A model generated the notes under the pieces. It saw only the letters and a list, made by a program, of their open reading frames with translations. It had not been told where the DNA came from and made no database searches. A DNA stretch of 9,396 bases, from positions 1 to 9,396 of the forward strand of contig JBAQKP010000220.1 in assembly GCA_049301135.1 (NCBI GenBank), given 5' to 3'. Below are positions 6,545-9,396 of the stretch, piece by piece (position 1 is the stretch's first letter; the number at the start of each line of letters is the position of its first letter). The stretch comes from JAYXXU01 sp049301135. GTDB lineage: Bacteria > Pseudomonadota > Gammaproteobacteria > Pseudomonadales > Moraxellaceae. A program made the translations under genes and the position numbers.

Positions 6545-6946
6545 ATGGGATTGCAGTCGTTTGAGAGCTTTGCCTCAACATCTGATCCGAAAGTGTTTTA
6601 TTTGCGAAGACGCGGAGGTGGTGATTTAGGTTGGGTGACTTTGGTTGGAAACTCGTATGCTGCCTTACATTTAGGTCACCATACTCGACCAATTGAGCAG
6701 TACACCATGACTCTGACTCGTGCCAAGGGTGAGTCGCAGTTTTTGATTCAAGGCCGTACTGGTCGGCTGTCAGATCGTGCTTGGTATCTTAAAAGCCCAC
6801 ATTCGACTCAATCATTGGGTAAGCTGAGCTTCTCAATTTGGTTTTATTTGCGCGATGCACGTATTAAACATGCTTTTCAGTACGCCAAAGACTGTCGTTT
6901 GGCATACGAAAAACTGATTAAGCAGATTGATGCGCGACCATTTTAG
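6545..6946 (+). CDS. Hypothetical protein, intact 3' portion of the split gene
   Basis: If the frameshift at 6384-6388 is real, this 133-residue frame from ATG 6545 is the longest piece with a standard start. No Shine-Dalgarno precedes it, and in-frame coding sequence continues upstream for about 60 codons, so initiation here is doubtful. The product is soluble and rich in Arg, Tyr and Ser. Recognisable patches are Y-L-R-R-R-G-G-G-D-L-G-W-V and H-L-G-H-H-T-R-P-I-E-Q-Y, neither tied to a family I know. Treat it as part of the 6358-6946 entry rather than a second gene. Confidence 0.5.
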   Translation: MGLQSFESFASTSDPKVFYLRRRGGGDLGWVTLVGNSYAALHLGHHTRPIEQYTMTLTRAKGESQFLIQGRTGRLSDRAWYLKSPHSTQSLGKLSFSIWFYLRDARIKHAFQYAKDCRLAYEKLIKQIDARPF

Positions 6947-6956
6947 GGTATGAATT

Positions 6957-6974
6957 ATCAGGGTTTTGCCTGAT
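6957..6974 (+). terminator. Possible weak terminator after the split gene
   Basis: ATCAGG, a 6-nt loop GTTTTG, then CCTGAT form a perfect 6-bp stem 11 nt after the stop at 6946, followed by TGTTTG. The T-run is interrupted and the stem is short, so termination would be inefficient. It could instead be a dyad in the leader of the next gene, whose start is 38 nt further on. Confidence 0.35.
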
Positions 6975-7011
6975 TGTTTGAGTCAGAATTTTAACGCACA
7001 AGGAAGTCCGC

Positions 7012-7932
7012 ATGTCACAACCGAATACCCGCCTGATCGCTGTATCTGGCCAAAAACCTGAAGACGTGGCGATTCTTTCTACTGGAGAGTTGGTTACAGG
7101 GCTGGATGATGGCCGCGTGGTGGCAGTGCATCCCGAGAGCTTCCAAACGCGCACGTTGGTCAATACTGGCGCCCGCCCGCTTGGCCTCGAAATCACCGCT
7201 GATGACCATGTCATCATCTGTGATACTGAGCTTGGGTTGTTGCAGTTTGATACGACCCGTCAAGTGTTAACCGTGCTGGCCGAGCGCTTTGCCGGTGAGC
7301 CACTGCGTTTTTGTAATAACGCCAGCGTTGCCCGTGATGGCACGATTTATTTTAGCCAGTCCTCACGGCGTTATGGCTTGGCTGATTGGAAACGTGACCT
7401 GATTGATGGGATTGGTACAGGACGGCTGTTTCGGCGTGCGCCATCGGGTGAGCTAACGTTGCTGGCTGATCAATTGTGGTTTACCAATGGCGTGACTTTA
7501 ACTGCTGATGAAAGCAGCTTGATCTACGCGCAGTCGGGGGCGATGAATCTGACCCGTCTATGGCTAAAAGGCGATAAAGCCGGTCAACATGAAGTGTTCG
7601 TCGCCGCGTTGGAGGGTTTTCCGGATAATCTATGCACCGATCACACAGGGTTGATTTGGGTCGCGCTGGCATCGGCGCGAGATCGGCGTTTTGCCTTGAT
7701 TCAGCGCTTACCACCACGCACGCGTCGGATGATCGGTTGGCTACAGCAACTGTTACCGATTCACCCAAAAGGTACGGTCTGGGTACAGGCCTACGATCAA
7801 TCAGGCAAACTGGTACATGACGTGCATTTTCAGCATCCTGAGTTTCAGTTGGTGACGGGGATGCGGCGGGTCGGGGATTGCTTGTATTTGTCGAGCTTGG
7901 AAGGTGGGTGTTTGTTAGCCGTGGAGTTGTAG
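7012..7932 (+). CDS. SMP-30/gluconolactonase or strictosidine-synthase-like beta-propeller protein
   Basis: A 306-residue six-bladed beta-propeller of the SMP-30/gluconolactonase/strictosidine-synthase-like superfamily (including APMAP-type proteins). Members are often esterases or lactonases with a central divalent metal. Repeated blade motifs are visible: G-L-D-D-G-R-V-V near residue 30, R-P-L-G-L-E near 55, the Asn-Asn motif C-N-N-A-S-V-A-R-D-G-T-I-Y-F near 102-115, W-F-T-N-G-V-T-L near 160 and G-F-P-D-N-L-C-T-D near 202-210. The 'NG' and 'DN' turns are typical metal-site positions in this fold. AAGGA lies 7 nt before the ATG. No signal peptide is apparent, so it is probably cytoplasmic; some relatives are membrane-anchored. 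Neighbours give no hint about the substrate. The fold is fairly certain; the reaction is unknown. Confidence 0.82.
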   Translation: MSQPNTRLIAVSGQKPEDVAILSTGELVTGLDDGRVVAVHPESFQTRTLVNTGARPLGLEITADDHVIICDTELGLLQFDTTRQVLTVLAERFAGEPLRFCNNASVARDGTIYFSQSSRRYGLADWKRDLIDGIGTGRLFRRAPSGELTLLADQLWFTNGVTLTADESSLIYAQSGAMNLTRLWLKGDKAGQHEVFVAALEGFPDNLCTDHTGLIWVALASARDRRFALIQRLPPRTRRMIGWLQQLLPIHPKGTVWVQAYDQSGKLVHDVHFQHPEFQLVTGMRRVGDCLYLSSLEGGCLLAVEL

Positions 7933-7933
7933 G

Positions 7934-7945
7934 TCAGCGCGCTGA
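7934..7945. repeat. 12-bp perfect palindrome TCAGCGCGCTGA
   Basis: A perfect dyad with no spacer, beginning 1 nt after the stop codon at 7932 in the gap between convergent genes. As RNA it would need an open loop, leaving a short stem. It may contribute to termination or be chance; no protein site is recognised. Confidence 0.5.
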
Positions 7946-7953
7946 TGCGTAGC

Positions 7954-7992
7954 GTTGGACACACCATCAAATGTGTCCGACTGCTTTGATGG
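7954..7992. repeat. Interleaved inverted repeats in the convergent gap (possible bidirectional terminator)
   Basis: GTTGGACACA (7954-7963) pairs with TGTGTCCGAC (7972-7981) over 10 bp with one T-G wobble. The entire 8-nt loop CCATCAAA (7964-7971) is the exact complement of TTTGATGG at 7985-7992. Two alternative hairpins are thus possible from either strand. There is no T-run on either side. The site lies between the stop codons at 7932 (+) and 8002 (-), so a role in stopping converging transcription is likely but unproven. Confidence 0.55.
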
Positions 7993-8001
7993 CTTGACGA
8001 T

Positions 8002-9108
8002 CTAGTAACCGCGTAACTCGCGCTCAAGCCGTTGCACGTTTTCAGCAAGCTTGGCGGCGTTTTCGGCGGCGGCGCGTTCAGTCGCCAGATCAGATGCTGA
8101 TTTCGCATTCTGTTGCACTGCTGCGGGTGCAGGCTGGGCAGCCGGTTGTTCGGCCTCAGCCCGTGCTATCAGTTGCTGCAACACGCCAATCCGTTGGTTG
8201 GTCACTTCGGTTTCGCAGCGCAGTCGAGCGATTTCGCGTAGCTCATGCTGGGCATCTTCACTGTTGAGTCGGCATTCGAGATCACGTTTTTTCAGCCAGA
8301 TGCGCTGCTCGGCCAGCAGTTGATTGCGGACACTCGTATTGGTGCTGTTCCACACGGCGTTCAGTTTATTGTTGGCACTGCTGAGGCGCTGGACAGCTTC
8401 TTGCTGTTGGATGCCTTGGTAGGCCATTTGATTGGCTTGGCGTTCAGCGACTTGTTGCGCTTCTAAAGCGGCTTGTTCTGCCGCAAACTGTTGCTCTTCA
8501 AGTGCAATTTGTTGTTCCGATTGATAGGTTTCACGCTGTTCGGCCAAGCGTAACGGCTTTTGTAGCGCATCCAGAATCACTTGGTTGACAAATTCTAGCG
8601 GCGCGTCAGCATTTTGCACTTCGGCATAGATTTTTTGGCCATCATCAGTCGGTTGTACCGAGTATTCCAACTCATAACGCAAGCTTGAGCCGGTCAGCTC
8701 AAGGTCACTTAAAATCGCCAGTTTTTGCAGATCCATCTCTTGATAAATCGCGCGTGCACTATTGGCATCATTGATGGTGTTGCTGGGAATTGAGACGTTG
8801 AGCGAGGCTTGACAAAATTTCTTGGTGGTTTCTTTGTCGGCACGATTGGTACGCACATCGACCAGTTCAAACTTCACTTGTTGTACCAGTGCTTTAAATT
8901 TAACCAAATCCAAGTCTGCACCACCTGTGCTGATCAGCTCCTTGATGCTGGCCAAACCGGCTTGATTCAGGTTTTTGCCGAGCACTTCAGCGACCAGTTG
9001 GCGGCTTTGTTCATCATTACATTCTGCTTTTACCGCCGAAGAGAGCGGGTTGCTACAAGCGGTGAGTAGGCTGCTACACAGCACGATACCAATCCCAAAT
9101 TTTTGCAT
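8002..9108 (-). CDS. Lipoprotein with coiled coil and LprI-like (DUF1311) domain
   Basis: A predicted lipoprotein of 368 residues. The signal peptide ends with L-T-A-C at 15-18; Cys18 would be lipidated and Ser19 follows, suggesting outer-membrane sorting. An N-terminal domain (about 25-180) contains Cys30 and Cys99, which could form a disulfide. I do not recognise this domain. A Gln/Glu/Ala-rich coiled coil follows (about 185-245), then a domain resembling the lysozyme-inhibitor LprI N-terminal family (about 247-313). That domain has A-E-Q-R-I-W-L-K-K-R-D-L-E-C at 266-279, the second cysteine at 298 and Arg306. A proline/alanine linker and a short charged helix end the chain. The start at 9108 has AGGA 8 nt upstream and gives a normal lipobox signal; the frame extends to 9213 but that would bury the signal peptide. 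Lysozyme inhibition or an envelope role is inference; the family name does not prove activity here. Confidence 0.78.
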   Translation of the reverse strand: MQKFGIGIVLCSSLLTACSNPLSSAVKAECNDEQSRQLVAEVLGKNLNQAGLASIKELISTGGADLDLVKFKALVQQVKFELVDVRTNRADKETTKKFCQASLNVSIPSNTINDANSARAIYQEMDLQKLAILSDLELTGSSLRYELEYSVQPTDDGQKIYAEVQNADAPLEFVNQVILDALQKPLRLAEQRETYQSEQQIALEEQQFAAEQAALEAQQVAERQANQMAYQGIQQQEAVQRLSSANNKLNAVWNSTNTSVRNQLLAEQRIWLKKRDLECRLNSEDAQHELREIARLRCETEVTNQRIGVLQQLIARAEAEQPAAQPAPAAVQQNAKSASDLATERAAAENAAKLAENVQRLERELRGY

Positions 9109-9182
9109 GCGGGTCATCCTAATATCCAAAATAGTTAAACTTCCGTGTGAAGCATACCGAAAAAAATAACGCTTAGAGTGTG

Positions 9183-9199
9183 TTTTTGCGGCGCAAAAA
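9183..9199. repeat. Inverted repeat TTTTTGC-GGC-GCAAAAA
   Basis: A 7-bp dyad with a 3-nt centre between the tRNA terminator and the lipoprotein gene, about 75 bp upstream of the latter's start. It may be a second element of the terminator region or an operator. No clear promoter hexamers could be fixed around it. Confidence 0.4.
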
Positions 9200-9201
9200 A
9201 C

Positions 9202-9227
9202 AAAAAAGCCCACTCAGTGAGCAGGCT
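9202..9227 (-). terminator. Intrinsic terminator of the tRNA transcript
   Basis: Read on the minus strand, AGCCTGCTC, loop ACT, then GAGTGGGCT pair over 9 bp (two G-T wobbles) and are followed by a run of Ts. It lies 37 nt beyond the CCA end of tRNA-Glu and would end the tRNA operon before the lipoprotein gene. Confidence 0.8.
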
Positions 9228-9263
9228 GTTTTGAGGTGTTTTTATGTAACAACATACAGAGTG

Positions 9264-9339
9264 TGGTCTCCCCACGGGGATTCGAACCCCGGTAGTCACC
9301 GTGAAAGGGGGGTGTCCTAGGCCTCTAGACGATGGGGAG
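9264..9339 (-). tRNA. tRNA-Glu (anticodon UUC)
   Basis: A 76-nt tRNA including an encoded CCA (TGG at 9264-9266 on the + strand). The acceptor stem CTCCCCA/TGGGGAG is fully paired with discriminator A. The D arm contains GTCTAGAGG, the anticodon loop is C-T-TTC-A-C, and the T arm is CGGGG-TTCGAAT-CCCCG. The D-arm U11/U13 pattern and 4-nt variable loop agree with glutamate tRNAs. The anticodon stem is unusual: CCCCC (27-31) faces GGTGA (39-43), leaving C27-A43 and C29-U41 unpaired. It might be a weak or degenerating copy. It probably follows a tRNA-Ala in the same transcript and is ended by the terminator at 9202-9227. Confidence 0.92.
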
Positions 9340-9385
9340 AGGCGCAACGTCATGATTTTATGAAGATCATGCGTCTGTTCTGTTA

Positions 9386-9396
9386 TGGTGGAGATA
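9386..9396 (-). tRNA. 3' tip of a probable tRNA-Ala (cut by window edge)
   Basis: The minus strand reads TATCTCCACCA here, matching the 3' acceptor strand, discriminator A and CCA of Acinetobacter-like alanine tRNAs as I remember them. It lies 46 nt upstream of tRNA-Glu, and an Ala-Glu tRNA pair is a known arrangement in related bacteria. Only 11 nt are visible, so the identity is tentative. Confidence 0.5.

Larger units (their letters stand above)
6358..6946 (+). pseudogene. Unrecognised protein gene, probably split by a one-base frameshift
   Basis: I do not recognise this family. An ATG at 6358 has AAGG 11 nt upstream (AAGGTG at 6343-6348), a reasonable initiation site. Its frame reads M-T-E-Y-R-N-Y-Y-Y-P and then stops by TGA at about 6439. 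The +1 frame is open from 6362 to 6946 and gives a protein-like sequence (E-H-R-I-Q-L-R-G-N-L-Y-P-L-E-K-L-P). It has no ATG, GTG or TTG before 6545. Removing one C from the five-C run at 6384-6388 joins the two frames as M-T-E-Y-R-N-Y-Y-Y-P-E-H-R-I, a protein of about 195 residues. No signal peptide or membrane helix is visible; it appears soluble and ends with a basic, tyrosine-containing helix. Causes could be true decay, a phase-variable C-tract or a sequencing error. It lies between the permease and the beta-propeller gene without clear operon linkage. Confidence 0.6.

Noticed and set aside
7954..7992. A full H-type pseudoknot using both helices at once
   Set aside because: With no nucleotides joining the two helices on one side and only three on the other, a complete 10-bp plus 8-bp pseudoknot is sterically unlikely; alternative hairpins fit better.
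9135..9353. A 72-codon minus-strand frame spanning the tRNA-Glu gene
   Set aside because: Its 'SPSSRGLGH...TGVRIPVG' sequence is the translation of a tRNA, a common annotation artefact.

Overview
The window looks like a chromosomal housekeeping and iron-uptake segment of a gammaproteobacterium, most plausibly from the Moraxellaceae/Pseudomonadales side. That rests on remembered similarity only: an old yellow enzyme very close to the Pseudomonas XenB type, WaaA and RsmE-type proteins, and a tRNA-Ala/tRNA-Glu pair resembling the Acinetobacter arrangement. Base composition is moderate, roughly half G+C by eye. No insertion sequence, phage gene, CRISPR array or toxin-antitoxin pair is visible.

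Left part (1-3468, all + strand). The window opens inside an ArsR-type winged-helix regulator, followed 61 nt later by a XenB-like ene-reductase with a strong Shine-Dalgarno. A hairpin and a possible promoter separate these from waaA (Kdo transferase, lipid A core assembly). waaA is followed after 3 nt by a TTG-started RsmE-family RNA methyltransferase, probably co-transcribed. This methyltransferase deviates from classical RsmE at two conserved motifs.

Centre (3469-6325, + strand). An iron(III) ABC transporter pair: a lipoprotein-type substrate-binding protein and a two-domain FbpB-like permease. A sigma70-like promoter with a good 7-1-7 Fur-box match lies just before the first gene. A strong intrinsic terminator sits between the two genes and probably sets their expression ratio. 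No ATPase gene follows, so the transporter must use one encoded elsewhere.

Right-centre (6326-7932, + strand). An unrecognised protein of about 195 residues appears to be split by a one-base expansion of a C-tract near its 5' end. Next is an SMP-30/strictosidine-synthase-like beta-propeller protein. It ends against a convergent gene, and the 69-bp gap between them is packed with overlapping inverted repeats.

Right end (8002-9396, - strand). A lipoprotein with a coiled coil and an LprI-like domain is read leftwards. Upstream of it lie a terminator, a tRNA-Glu(UUC) with two apparent mismatches in its anticodon stem, and the 3' tip of what is probably a tRNA-Ala. I see no single new defence or mobile system here. 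The points most worth following are the frameshifted gene, the divergent RsmE, the Fur-box/attenuated iron transporter lacking its ATPase, the odd tRNA-Glu and the interleaved dyads.
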